Assembly: GCA_003671065.1 (NCBI GenBank)
Contig: QWPU01000190.1
Location: 1-6,459, forward strand
Length of the DNA: 6,459 nt
Direction: 5' to 3'
Source: Planctomycetota bacterium
GTDB lineage: Bacteria > Planctomycetota > Phycisphaerae > Phycisphaerales > SM1A02
Numbering within the stretch: position 1 is the first letter of the stretch; each line of letters begins with the position of its first letter. A program made the position numbers and the translations under genes. The notes beneath the pieces are model-generated. The model was given only the letters and a program-made list of their open reading frames with translations, did no database searches and was not told where the DNA came from. This document shows, one piece after another, positions 1-5,990 of this stretch.

Positions 1-656
1 ATCGCCTCGAACACCGTCTGAATGAGCAGCAACGCGCGCGCATACTGCTGATCCGTTTCAGGAATCGCGTCCAGACATTTCTCCCACATCTCCTGCGCCG
101 TCAGGCGCGAGAACGGTGCGACGAAAGCGACTGCGCAATTGGCAGCGATTTCACCATTCGTGAGTGGCACCTTCCCATAAGGAATGATCGTTCCACCTCG
201 CGGCGCGTTGCCGGCAGCGTTCACTCCCACGATGCGACCAACGACGGCGCTGCCGTAGAGCGCGAGCGCAACAACAATGAAAAAGACTACGAAACGCTGA
301 GGCGCCAGCGGAATCGACATCGTGACGCGCGACCAGAAGTGATGCGGAAGCGTGGCATGCAACAGCGTCATGAATGCGCGCGGCACGATTCGCATGTTGA
401 CCGAGCGCGATTCGAGAAACCACGACGGATCTGCGCCTGTCTGACGAAATTTCGACCAAGTGATCGCGAGTCCACACTCAGTGCATGCGCCAACATTTTC
501 GCCTCGCGCTTCGCTCGCGATCATCGTCGCCTGCAGCGCGTATCCGCAGCGCGGACATTCGTGAGCTTCTGGTTGCGTGGATTCACTCTGTTGCATGATG
601 TTCTCAACGCGCGGCAATGGAATCACCATCGAGACCTGCGCTCCGATCTCAGGCAT
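1..656 (-). CDS. Zinc-ribbon membrane protein, C-terminus beyond window
   Basis: An open frame runs from ATG at 656 off the left edge, giving 218 residues with no stop. Residues 34-37 (CPRC, followed by GYA) and 58-61 (CTEC, followed by GL) form a four-cysteine zinc-ribbon-like knuckle pair. Residues about 121-142 (RFVVFFIVVALALYGSAVVG) form one strong membrane segment. The rest, around 180-218, is soluble and unrecognised. Small proteins with a CPxCGY...C.ECG head and one or more membrane spans are common in Phycisphaerae and usually have no assigned function. The gene lies 20 bases after the C26 hydrolase stop on the same strand, so co-transcription is likely. An AGGGA sequence precedes the first ATG. 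In-frame ATGs at codons 10 and 21 (positions 629 and 596) are alternatives, the latter placing the start closer to the zinc ribbon. I do not assign a function. Confidence 0.72.
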   Translation of the reverse strand, partial: MPEIGAQVSMVIPLPRVENIMQQSESTQPEAHECPRCGYALQATMIASEARGENVGACTECGLAITWSKFRQTGADPSWFLESRSVNMRIVPRAFMTLLHATLPHHFWSRVTMSIPLAPQRFVVFFIVVALALYGSAVVGRIVGVNAAGNAPRGGTIIPYGKVPLTNGEIAANCAVAFVAPFSRLTAQEMWEKCLDAIPETDQQYARALLLIQTVFEA

Positions 657-676
657 GTTGTCCCTACTAGAAGTTA

Positions 677-1333
677 CTACGCCGATGCTTCGACAAGTCG
701 TCGCACGACATCAAGTCCAGTCTCCGTTGCTTCAGTTCGTTCTGGATGCCACTGCACGCCAACATAGAAACGCCGCGCGGGATCGATGATGCCTTCGATC
801 AGGCCATCATCACTGTGCGCGATGATTTCAAACCCCTTCGCTTCCGCAAGCGCTTGGTGATGCCATGAACGCACCATGCCCGACTTTAGCGGCGAACCAT
901 TTTGCGCATCAACGGTGTGCTTTCCATCATTGCGATGGCGATCTGCATTTGGCAACACATCGCCAAGATGTTGGATCATCGCGTTTCCTCTATGAAACCC
1001 CATCAATTGCATGCCGAGACAAACGCCAAGCACAGGCATGTCTTTGCGGGCATCAAGTTCATGCAGCAAGGCAAACTCCGCGTCCTGACGCTCGGGGCTC
1101 ATGCAGACTGCAAGCGGATGAAGCGCGATTCCAAACTTCGTCACATCGATGTCATCACCACCCGTGAGAATCACACCATCAACGCGATCTAACATCGCCG
1201 CTCGCAAGTCCGCGCGCGGAGGAAGTATTACAGGCACGCCGCCCGCAGCATCGACCATGTCGAGGTAGGTGCGACGAATGCGGGCGTAGCCGTCGACAAA
1301 GTCTGAAGTAATGCCGATGATTGGTCGTGGCAT
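677..1333 (-). CDS. Gamma-glutamyl-gamma-aminobutyrate hydrolase-like protein (peptidase C26, class I glutamine amidotransferase fold)
   Basis: The 218-residue protein starts MPRPIIGITSD, the usual opening of the PuuD/peptidase C26 family. Visible family motifs are the LTGGDDID stretch (56-63), the nucleophile elbow GVCLGMQL with Cys105, a HHQ motif (158-160), and QWHPE (194-198) supplying His196 and Glu198 of the Cys-His-Glu triad. The family hydrolyses gamma-glutamyl amide bonds in the cytoplasm, for example in gamma-glutamyl-GABA during putrescine breakdown. The substrate here cannot be read from the sequence, and no other putrescine genes are nearby. It is somewhat shorter than typical members (about 240-255). 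The usual GGT(L/I) after the elbow is replaced by a GFHRGNAMIQHL stretch, so it may be a divergent subfamily. It follows eboB by 47 bases and precedes the zinc-ribbon gene by 20, which suggests one transcription unit. Confidence 0.88.
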   Translation of the reverse strand: MPRPIIGITSDFVDGYARIRRTYLDMVDAAGGVPVILPPRADLRAAMLDRVDGVILTGGDDIDVTKFGIALHPLAVCMSPERQDAEFALLHELDARKDMPVLGVCLGMQLMGFHRGNAMIQHLGDVLPNADRHRNDGKHTVDAQNGSPLKSGMVRSWHHQALAEAKGFEIIAHSDDGLIEGIIDPARRFYVGVQWHPERTEATETGLDVVRRLVEASA

Positions 1334-1380
1334 GCGGTGAAGTTCGAGTGAGGAGTTATGAAAGTTGCGGGCAAATCGAC

Positions 1381-2181
1381 TTAGCTAACGCGAAATCGAC
1401 CTGATTGCGAGAGGAACTGCAGCGGATTGTCGAAGCTCACTTTGCGCACGCTTTCCAGCGTGTGTCCGCGCGCCTTCATTTCGATCTGCGCTTTCGGAAC
1501 TGCAAGGGGATCGCTCTGACCCCAATCGCCCGCGGAGTTAATCCACAAGCGCTCAGTCCCGTGCACTTCGAACACATCGACCGCGCGTTGCGGCGTGCAC
1601 TTGGTGTCGGGATACAGCGTCATTCCTGCCCAAAATCCTCGGCGCAACACATGACCAACGGTGTGTTCCTCCACATGATCAATGAGCACGCGTCCGGGAT
1701 CGAGCTTCGAGTGATTGCGAATCGCATCCATGATAAGAATCGTGCCTTTGAGTTTGTCCTCAAGATGCGGCGTGTGCACGAGCACCATGAGATCATGCTG
1801 CGCCGCAAGCGCGAGGTGCGCGTCGAGAATCTCAAGTTCATTGCGCGAGTTCTTGTTCAGTCCGATTTCACCGATGCCCAGCACCGTCTCGCACTTCAAG
1901 AACTCTGGAATGAGCGAGATGACTTCTCGCGCAAACACTGGGTCTTCCGCCTCTTTCGGATTAATGCAGAGCCATGTGTGATGGCGAATGCCGTACTGCG
2001 CAGCGCGCTTAGGTTCAAAGTCGGTGAGTTGGCGGAAGTAATCGAAGAAGCCCTGCGGCGAAGAGCGATCGTATCCCGCCCAAAACGCGGGCTCGGTGAC
2101 AGCGACGCAACCAGCGAGCGCCATGCGTTGATAGTCATCAGTGGTGCGCGACACCATGTGGACATGCGGATCGATGTACAT
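1381..2181 (-). CDS. eboB: EboB-type TatD-family metal-dependent hydrolase
   Basis: This is a 266-residue TIM-barrel metallohydrolase. The start MYIDPHVHMVSRTTDDY carries the HxH metal site (His6, His8). The other expected ligands are visible: Glu105 in GIGEIGL, His136 in VHTPH, His169 in LIDHVEE, and Asp219 in SAGDWGQSDPLAVP. The phrases SRTTDDYQRMALAG, EPAFWAG, INPKEAED, RGFWAGMTLYP and SAGDW..SDPLAVP match the EboB branch rather than ordinary TatD DNases. EboB belongs to the ebo (EDB) clusters, which act on a still undefined small metabolite and are needed for scytonemin-precursor export in cyanobacteria. The ATG at 2181 is preferred over an in-frame TTG at 2205 because the upstream gene's TGA ends one base before it (TGA-C-ATG), indicating translational coupling. 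It sits in a run with the small upstream protein and the C26 hydrolase. Confidence 0.9.
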   Translation of the reverse strand: MYIDPHVHMVSRTTDDYQRMALAGCVAVTEPAFWAGYDRSSPQGFFDYFRQLTDFEPKRAAQYGIRHHTWLCINPKEAEDPVFAREVISLIPEFLKCETVLGIGEIGLNKNSRNELEILDAHLALAAQHDLMVLVHTPHLEDKLKGTILIMDAIRNHSKLDPGRVLIDHVEEHTVGHVLRRGFWAGMTLYPDTKCTPQRAVDVFEVHGTERLWINSAGDWGQSDPLAVPKAQIEMKARGHTLESVRKVSFDNPLQFLSQSGRFRVS

Positions 2182-2182
2182 G

Positions 2183-2485
2183 TCAGTGACTCGCCTTCGT
2201 ATCAAGATTTGCAGCGCACGCGCCAGTAGCGCCTTTCACATGAGCATGAGCAATCGGCTCAGTCGTGTGATCACTCAACAACTCAAGCACGCGTCGCGCG
2301 CGCTCTGGCTTTCCATCAAGCAGCACGCGGCAACACGCTTCGAGCGACTTAACACGAAAATCGTCCGAGCCGTCGCCTTGTGCGCGATCAACGCGATCAA
2401 GGAATGCTGCGATATCAAGCACTTTCGCGCGATGCTCAAGAAAGTAACGATCAACAACCGCGCGCTTCGAAAGTGGAGGAGGCAT
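2183..2485 (-). CDS. Small conserved-looking helical protein coupled to eboB, function unknown
   Basis: About 100 residues (starting MPPPLSKRAVVDRYF) with an apparently helical core: VDRYFLEHRAKVLDIAAFLDRVDRA (about 11-35), then FRVKSLEACCRVLLDGKPERARRVLELLSD (43-72), then a TTEPI turn and an Ala-rich tail. There is no signal peptide or membrane span. It resembles planctomycete proteins of the AAFLDRxxRA type that I recall only as hypothetical; this is memory, not a search. Its TGA is one base before the eboB ATG, so the two are probably co-translated, and it occupies the position directly upstream of eboB. It does not obviously match EboA, but that identity is possible. The start is uncertain: ATG at 2485, 2494 (three residues longer) or 2542 are in frame, none with a good ribosome binding site. 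The 2485 and 2494 ATGs overlap candidate starts of the divergent plus-strand gene. Confidence 0.72.
   Translation of the reverse strand: MPPPLSKRAVVDRYFLEHRAKVLDIAAFLDRVDRAQGDGSDDFRVKSLEACCRVLLDGKPERARRVLELLSDHTTEPIAHAHVKGATGACAANLDTKASH
2475..2482 (+). promoter_or_regulatory. Strong Shine-Dalgarno for the plus-strand nucleotidyltransferase module
   Basis: GGAGGAGG is the strongest ribosome binding site in the window. The GGAGG at 2475-2479 sits four bases before the ATG at 2484; the AGGAGG at 2477-2482 sits ten bases before a second in-frame ATG at 2493. It therefore supports translation of the small plus-strand gene but does not decide between the two starts. The same bases, read on the minus strand, encode Pro-Pro-Pro at the beginning of the eboB-coupled protein if that gene starts at 2485. 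Confidence 0.6.
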
Positions 2486-2723
2486 GCTCGACATGGGGTT
2501 GCATGGTAGATTGTCTCGTGTGATCGAACGTGTTGTCCGCATCTCTGATCTTCACGATGACTCGTCTGCCGCACGCGATCTCGCCTACTGGCTTTCGCGC
2601 CCATCGAGCGAGCGCCTCGCGGAAGTCGAACGCCTACGCCGCCTCTACTACGGAATCCCGCTTGATGGAACTTTCCCAAGACTTCAGAGAGTGGCTCGCG
2701 TGCTTGAACGCCACGAAGACTGA
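2484..2723 (+). CDS. Small helical partner of nucleotidyltransferase (antitoxin-like or accessory)
   Basis: A 79-residue protein (76 if it starts at the second ATG, 2493). Its core, SSAARDLAYWLSRPSSERLAEVERLRRLYYG followed by FPRLQRVARVLER, has the YW-S-x-P-x-ERL-x-x-v-E-x-L-R-R-x-x-YG...RLQRV pattern. I recognise this pattern from small proteins encoded directly before single-domain nucleotidyltransferases in many bacteria. They are usually annotated hypothetical; an antitoxin role is a reasonable guess from gene order, not shown. The gene overlaps the nucleotidyltransferase start by 59 bases in another frame, so the pair is almost certainly co-translated. It is preceded by a GGAGGAGG site. 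The pair is transcribed against all its neighbours, which fits a mobile or independently acquired cassette. No DNA-binding motif is evident. Confidence 0.78.
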   Translation: MLDMGLHGRLSRVIERVVRISDLHDDSSAARDLAYWLSRPSSERLAEVERLRRLYYGIPLDGTFPRLQRVARVLERHED

Positions 2724-3126
2724 CTATGTCGTCGTTGGCGGACATGCGCTCGCGCATCACGGTTGCCCACGTTTTACAGGCGATATCGATGTGCTCGTGA
2801 AGCCGTCTGCGGAGAATGCAGCGCGTGTGCTTGAAGCGCTTCGCGCGTTCGGATTTGGCTCGCTCGATATCACCATTCATGACCTCGATCGAGTTGGCCG
2901 CGTGATTCAGCTCGGGTTTCCCCCGCAGCGCATCGACATACTCACGAGCATCGACGGACTCACCTGGGACGAAGCGTCAGCAGATCCATCGATGGCGACA
3001 ATGACCGATGTCACGGTACCGTTCATTTCTCGAGCAGCGCTTATTGCGAACAAACGCGCCACCGGTCGACTGAAAGATCTTGCCGATGTCGAGGCGCTTG
3101 AGGGTCGCTCAGGTCGACCCTCATGA
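2665..3126 (+). CDS. NTase-fold nucleotidyltransferase (MNT/AbiEii-like, DUF6036-like)
   Basis: A 153-residue single-domain polymerase-beta-fold protein. The MELSQDFREWLACLNATKTDYVVVGG opening leads to the GG motif at 25-26, then the DxD pair Asp40/Asp42 (TGDIDVLV) thirteen residues on. A likely third carboxylate is Asp91 in RIDILTSIDG. The C-terminal LIANKRATGRLKDLADVEALE (about 127-146) is typical of this nucleotidyltransferase group. Such proteins transfer nucleotides to protein or RNA targets, and several relatives (AbiEii, MNT of HEPN-MNT) act in toxin-antitoxin or phage-defence modules. I infer, without proof, a similar role here. The start at 2665 is chosen because it begins the conserved SQDF region; longer in-frame sequence upstream is the partner gene read in another frame. 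The stop is three bases from the convergent stop of the eboD-like gene. Confidence 0.88.
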   Translation: MELSQDFREWLACLNATKTDYVVVGGHALAHHGCPRFTGDIDVLVKPSAENAARVLEALRAFGFGSLDITIHDLDRVGRVIQLGFPPQRIDILTSIDGLTWDEASADPSMATMTDVTVPFISRAALIANKRATGRLKDLADVEALEGRSGRPS

Positions 3127-3129
3127 CAC

Positions 3130-4434
3130 TCACACCATCTCAGCAGCCGCTTGACGCATGAGTGCTGCGTCGATGTCGTGGACTTCGAAGCCTTCGCCGA
3201 CAGCGCGCAGCATGGTGATGGTGAGCGTGCCGCCGAGATGCTCGCGGAACTCTTCGAGGCCTGCGGTGAGTGCCGCGTGATTGGCAAAGAGCGCGTGACG
3301 CGTAGGAAGACCGAGCCGCGTGATGCATGCGTGAATGCGCGCGTGCAGTTCGTTCGACAGCCAACCTTTGAGATTGGCGTAACGGCAATCGAGGAGGAGT
3401 CCGAGCGCGACCGCGTCGCCGTGTGAAATCGCGTGATTACTCAGGGATTCCAGTCGATGCGCCGACCAGTGACCGAAGTCGAGTGGACGCGCTTCGGTGG
3501 TTTCGAAGGGGTCGCCGTTCTCGATGATGTGCGCGAGGTGGAGTTCAGCGCTGCGATGAATGACTGCGCGCGCGGCGTTGGGATCACGCGCGGCGATGAG
3601 GAGCGCGTCGCGTTCGATCTGCGTAAAGAGCGCGGGGTCTTTCAAGAGCGCGATCTTGACGGCTTCGCTGAAGCCCGCGCGATAGACCGCATCAGGAAGT
3701 GTCGCAAGAAAGTCCTCATCGCAGAGGACCGCGAAGGGCACCGCGAACGAGCCGACGAAGTTCTTCTTGCCGAAGCGATTGATGCCGTTTTTCACGCCCA
3801 TTGCAGCATCGTCTTGCGCGAGCACTGTTGTGGGAAGTCGAACGAGACGAACGCCGCGATGCGCGATTGCCGCGCCGAAACCGACGGCATCAAGCATCGC
3901 GCCGCCACCGATGGCGATGACGAAACTCTTGCGGCAAATGCGGTGATGCTCGACGAGCTCGACGACGCGATCGACGACGCGCATGTCGTGTTTCGCAGCT
4001 TCACCGCCAGGCACGACGACGAGATCAACGAGTCGCGGCATATGTGCGGCGTGCGCGGCGAAGTACTGCGTGATCTTCGCAATGAGCGTGCCGTTGCTCG
4101 TGCGGTCCACGCCTTCATCGATGAAGACAATCGCTCGACGCTTAACGATGCCGGTGTCCGACGCAAAGACCTCGCGCAACGCCGGATTCGCAACATCAAG
4201 CGCGCCGCGCGTGAAACGCACGCGGTGCGCAAGCGTGAGCAGCACTTCGCGATCGCGCGTGCTGGTGATGGCATTGAGATGGGGAGCGATGTTGTTGATG
4301 AAGGGGTCCCGAGAAATAGCGAAGAGCCGCAGCGTAGAGGAGTTTTCCAGATTCAGTAGGCCGTCCTCGCCGACGAGTTCGACCGCACTCAAGAAAAATC
4401 CGTCGACAGCACGACCTTTGTTCCGAAGGATCAT
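3130..4434 (-). CDS. eboD: EboD-type sugar phosphate cyclase (3-dehydroquinate synthase-like)
   Basis: A 434-residue protein whose residues about 68-430 are a 3-dehydroquinate synthase/sugar phosphate cyclase domain. Visible features are VPGGEAAK (141-148), the nucleotide-binding IAIGGGAMLDAVGF (174-186), and PTTVLAQDDAAMGVKNGIN (201-219) with Lys215. The metal ligands are Glu257 in FSEAVK, His322 in LDFGHWSAHRLE and His338 in ISHGDAVALG. The 16-residue spacing of the two histidines matches AroB-type enzymes. The GVKNGIN variant and VRFTRGALDVANP opening fit EboD rather than housekeeping AroB. These enzymes cyclise a sugar phosphate using NAD+ and a divalent metal; EboD's substrate is unknown. 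About 67 residues before the domain (with SRDPFINNIAPHLNAITSTRDRE) match nothing I recognise. No good ribosome binding site marks ATG 4434, and an in-frame TAG lies just upstream. A GTG start near codon 64 is an alternative. Confidence 0.85.
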   Translation of the reverse strand: MILRNKGRAVDGFFLSAVELVGEDGLLNLENSSTLRLFAISRDPFINNIAPHLNAITSTRDREVLLTLAHRVRFTRGALDVANPALREVFASDTGIVKRRAIVFIDEGVDRTSNGTLIAKITQYFAAHAAHMPRLVDLVVVPGGEAAKHDMRVVDRVVELVEHHRICRKSFVIAIGGGAMLDAVGFGAAIAHRGVRLVRLPTTVLAQDDAAMGVKNGINRFGKKNFVGSFAVPFAVLCDEDFLATLPDAVYRAGFSEAVKIALLKDPALFTQIERDALLIAARDPNAARAVIHRSAELHLAHIIENGDPFETTEARPLDFGHWSAHRLESLSNHAISHGDAVALGLLLDCRYANLKGWLSNELHARIHACITRLGLPTRHALFANHAALTAGLEEFREHLGGTLTITMLRAVGEGFEVHDIDAALMRQAAAEMV

Positions 4435-4482
4435 GGCACCCGGTGGAAACTAAGTTTTCGGACATCGTTGACTTCGCAATCG

Positions 4483-4526
4483 TCGCGACATCGTCGCGGC
4501 ATCGCTGCGACATCACTGCGACAGCA
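4483..4526. repeat. Four 11-bp direct repeats upstream of eboD-like gene
   Basis: Four adjacent 11-base units are visible: TCGCGACATCG, TCGCGGCATCG, CTGCGACATCA and CTGCGACAGCA. Units 1/2 and 3/4 differ at one position each; units 1/3 match at eight of eleven. A weaker fifth unit may lie at 4472-4482. They cover the last codons and TGA (4513-4515) of the sigma factor and part of the gap before the eboD-like start. The period is close to one helical turn, so a protein-binding array is possible. Slippage-generated low-complexity sequence is an equally good explanation. Confidence 0.6.
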
Positions 4527-5214
4527 GTCGCACGATGTCGTCGATGCCTTCGTCGCCGAAGCGGCCTTCTTCGTCAAGGAGTTCGCGCACTCGGCTGCGC
4601 AGGCGCGCGGTGACGCCGCGGACGAGGTCGGCCATTTGCTGGCGTGAGAGGGCGAACTCGCTTTCGAGGTCGCCGTAGGCTCGACCGTCGATGGCGTGAC
4701 GACGAAAGACGAGCCAAGCGCGATCGCGTCCTTCGGCGATAAGTGCTTGCTCCACTTCATCGCAGACTTGCGAGAGGATTGCTTTCGCCCATGCGCGTTC
4801 GAAGGCGGTGGCGGGATCTGGTTGCGAACTTTCGAGCGAAAGGATCGAGGAATCAAGCGGTTTTTCGCGCGAGCGAGCGGCGTCGCGCACGAGTCCGCGC
4901 ACATGCAGGAGTAAGCCGTTCATCATCCACCGACGCAGTGTGAGGCCCGACGCGTTCCACGATGCGAGATACGCGCGCGTTGATGCAGGCGAGCCGAACT
5001 TGTTCACGAGAAACGCGTGGACGAGTTCGCGAGGCTGCGCGATGTCGCGAAGAGATGAGCCTTGCGCGTAGGCTTCGAGCGGTTGTGCGTAGCGCTCAAT
5101 GATGCGAGTGGTAAGTGACGCGAGTGTGGAGTCGTTGCCGCGCAACGCCTCGATGATGAGCGTGGCGTGGGTTGTTGGAAAGTGCTGATGACCGCGCGGT
5201 GCGGCATCACTCAT
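4513..5214 (-). CDS. ECF-like RNA polymerase sigma factor (divergent planctomycete type)
   Basis: A 233-residue protein with sigma-70 layout. A region 2-like stretch at about 36-115 includes RYAQPLEAYAQG, the PRELVHAFL segment (61-69) that resembles the DxEDLVHxFF element of ECF factors, and SGLTLRRWMMNGLLLHVR (89-106). After a linker, ATAFERAWAKAILSQV (135-150) precedes a region 4-like helix-turn-helix at about 168-212 (LVFRRHAIDGRAYGDLESEFALSRQQMADLVRGVTARLR). It would redirect RNA polymerase to target promoters. No anti-sigma gene follows it. The ATG at 5214 is chosen over upstream TTG and GTG codons because it overlaps the preceding stop as ATGA, a coupled start. Its target regulon cannot be read here; the secreted protein directly before it is an obvious candidate partner. 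Many planctomycete ECF-like factors of this size are encoded beside surface proteins. Confidence 0.75.
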   Translation of the reverse strand: MSDAAPRGHQHFPTTHATLIIEALRGNDSTLASLTTRIIERYAQPLEAYAQGSSLRDIAQPRELVHAFLVNKFGSPASTRAYLASWNASGLTLRRWMMNGLLLHVRGLVRDAARSREKPLDSSILSLESSQPDPATAFERAWAKAILSQVCDEVEQALIAEGRDRAWLVFRRHAIDGRAYGDLESEFALSRQQMADLVRGVTARLRSRVRELLDEEGRFGDEGIDDIVRLLSQ

Positions 5215-5990
5215 CGACACGCGCCCCAACCGCTAAGGATCGCCGTGAGATCTGCAGCATCGACGATGCCCGAACCATCGATGTCCGCGTTGGGATAATC
5301 CTTGCCGCCATCAGTGCCGAATTTATCGAGAATGATCTCGAGATCGCTGCTGTTGATTTCGCCGTTGCCATCGAGATCAGCAGGGCACGAGCAGGGAACG
5401 CCACCTTCACAGCAGTCGGGAATGTTGTTGGCGTTGAGGTCTTCGAGTTCGCCTGCGAGGATTTGTCCGTAGTCGATGATGGAGTCGTTGTTGCAGTCGG
5501 CGGACCATTCGATGATGGCGCGCTGAAGCGTTGTGTTTCCGTTTCCAGTCCACGTCAGCGAAGGCGTCGATCCAGATCCCCACATCATGAGGTAGTTCAA
5601 GGTCGTGTTCGGCGGATTCTTGACAAACGGCCAGTAGTCCACAGTTTCGCCGCTGACCCAATTCCACACGGTTTCGCCGGCCAATCGTGATGCACCGAGT
5701 GCAGGCCATGTGTCGCTCGCAAGCAGTTGTCCTGTTGGAAAGGCGACGCTCAGGACATACGAATGTTCGGCTGCGCTCGTCACCGTCGCGAGGTGCGCAC
5801 CAATCGCAACGTACTGCGCTTGTCGCACCGCGAACGAATTGAATGTGGGTCGATTGTCGTCGGCGTACCAGTGTCCGTTGCCGCCATCTTCCACTCTCCA
5901 CTGCACTGCGCTCTGCGCGTTCGCGCTCACGGTTGCGATTCCAACGCTCATCATTCCTGCTGCCAACGCGCGCACTGTGTTGTGATTCAT
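5211..5990 (-). CDS. Secreted C-type-lectin-like protein with dockerin-like C-terminus
   Basis: A 259-residue protein. It starts with a Sec signal peptide, MNHNTVRALAAGMMSVGIATVSANA, with likely cleavage after Ala25. Residues about 28-162 look like a planctomycete C-type-lectin domain: AVQWRVEDGGNGHWY, GAHLATVTSAAEHSYV (64-79), WNWVSGE (109-115), RAIIEWS (157-163). Then comes the Asp/Asn-rich ADCNNDSIIDYGQILAGELEDLNANNIPDCCE segment (164-195). The C-terminus has two dockerin-type calcium loops, D205-L-D207-G-N209...D216 and D236-I-D238-G-S240...D247, ending in WGAC. It is probably exported and binds carbohydrate or scaffold partners in the periplasm or at the surface; no catalytic residues are seen. 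GGAG eight bases before ATG 5990 supports this start, although the frame stays open upstream to 6263. The stop overlaps the sigma factor start. Confidence 0.8.
   Translation of the reverse strand: MNHNTVRALAAGMMSVGIATVSANAQSAVQWRVEDGGNGHWYADDNRPTFNSFAVRQAQYVAIGAHLATVTSAAEHSYVLSVAFPTGQLLASDTWPALGASRLAGETVWNWVSGETVDYWPFVKNPPNTTLNYLMMWGSGSTPSLTWTGNGNTTLQRAIIEWSADCNNDSIIDYGQILAGELEDLNANNIPDCCEGGVPCSCPADLDGNGEINSSDLEIILDKFGTDGGKDYPNADIDGSGIVDAADLTAILSGWGACR

Noticed and set aside
151..477. Minus-strand open frame of 108 codons near the left edge
   Set aside because: It lies in a different frame from the zinc-ribbon membrane gene that runs unbroken through 1-656, and it has no coherent features.
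1405..2229. Long plus-strand open frame (274 codons) antisense to eboB
   Set aside because: It is the mirror of a well-supported eboB with all its metal ligands; its translation shows no recognisable motif and looks like a codon-bias shadow.
2475..2500. Transposon or attachment-site ends flanking the nucleotidyltransferase pair
   Set aside because: I looked for matching direct or inverted repeats between about 2470-2500 and 3115-3135 and saw none, so insertion is inferred only from orientation.
2275..2880. Minus-strand open frame (201 codons) across the nucleotidyltransferase pair
   Set aside because: It crosses both the small plus-strand genes and the eboB-coupled gene in another frame, and its Arg/His/Ser-rich translation resembles no family.
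3433..4359. Long plus-strand open frame (308 codons) antisense to the eboD-like gene
   Set aside because: The product is an Asp/Arg/Glu-rich sequence without domain signals, while the opposite strand carries intact cyclase motifs.
3130..4434. Housekeeping AroB (shikimate pathway 3-dehydroquinate synthase)
   Set aside because: The metal and NAD motifs are shared, but GVKNGIN instead of GGKTAVN, the VRFTRGALDVANP opening and the nearby EboB point to EboD.
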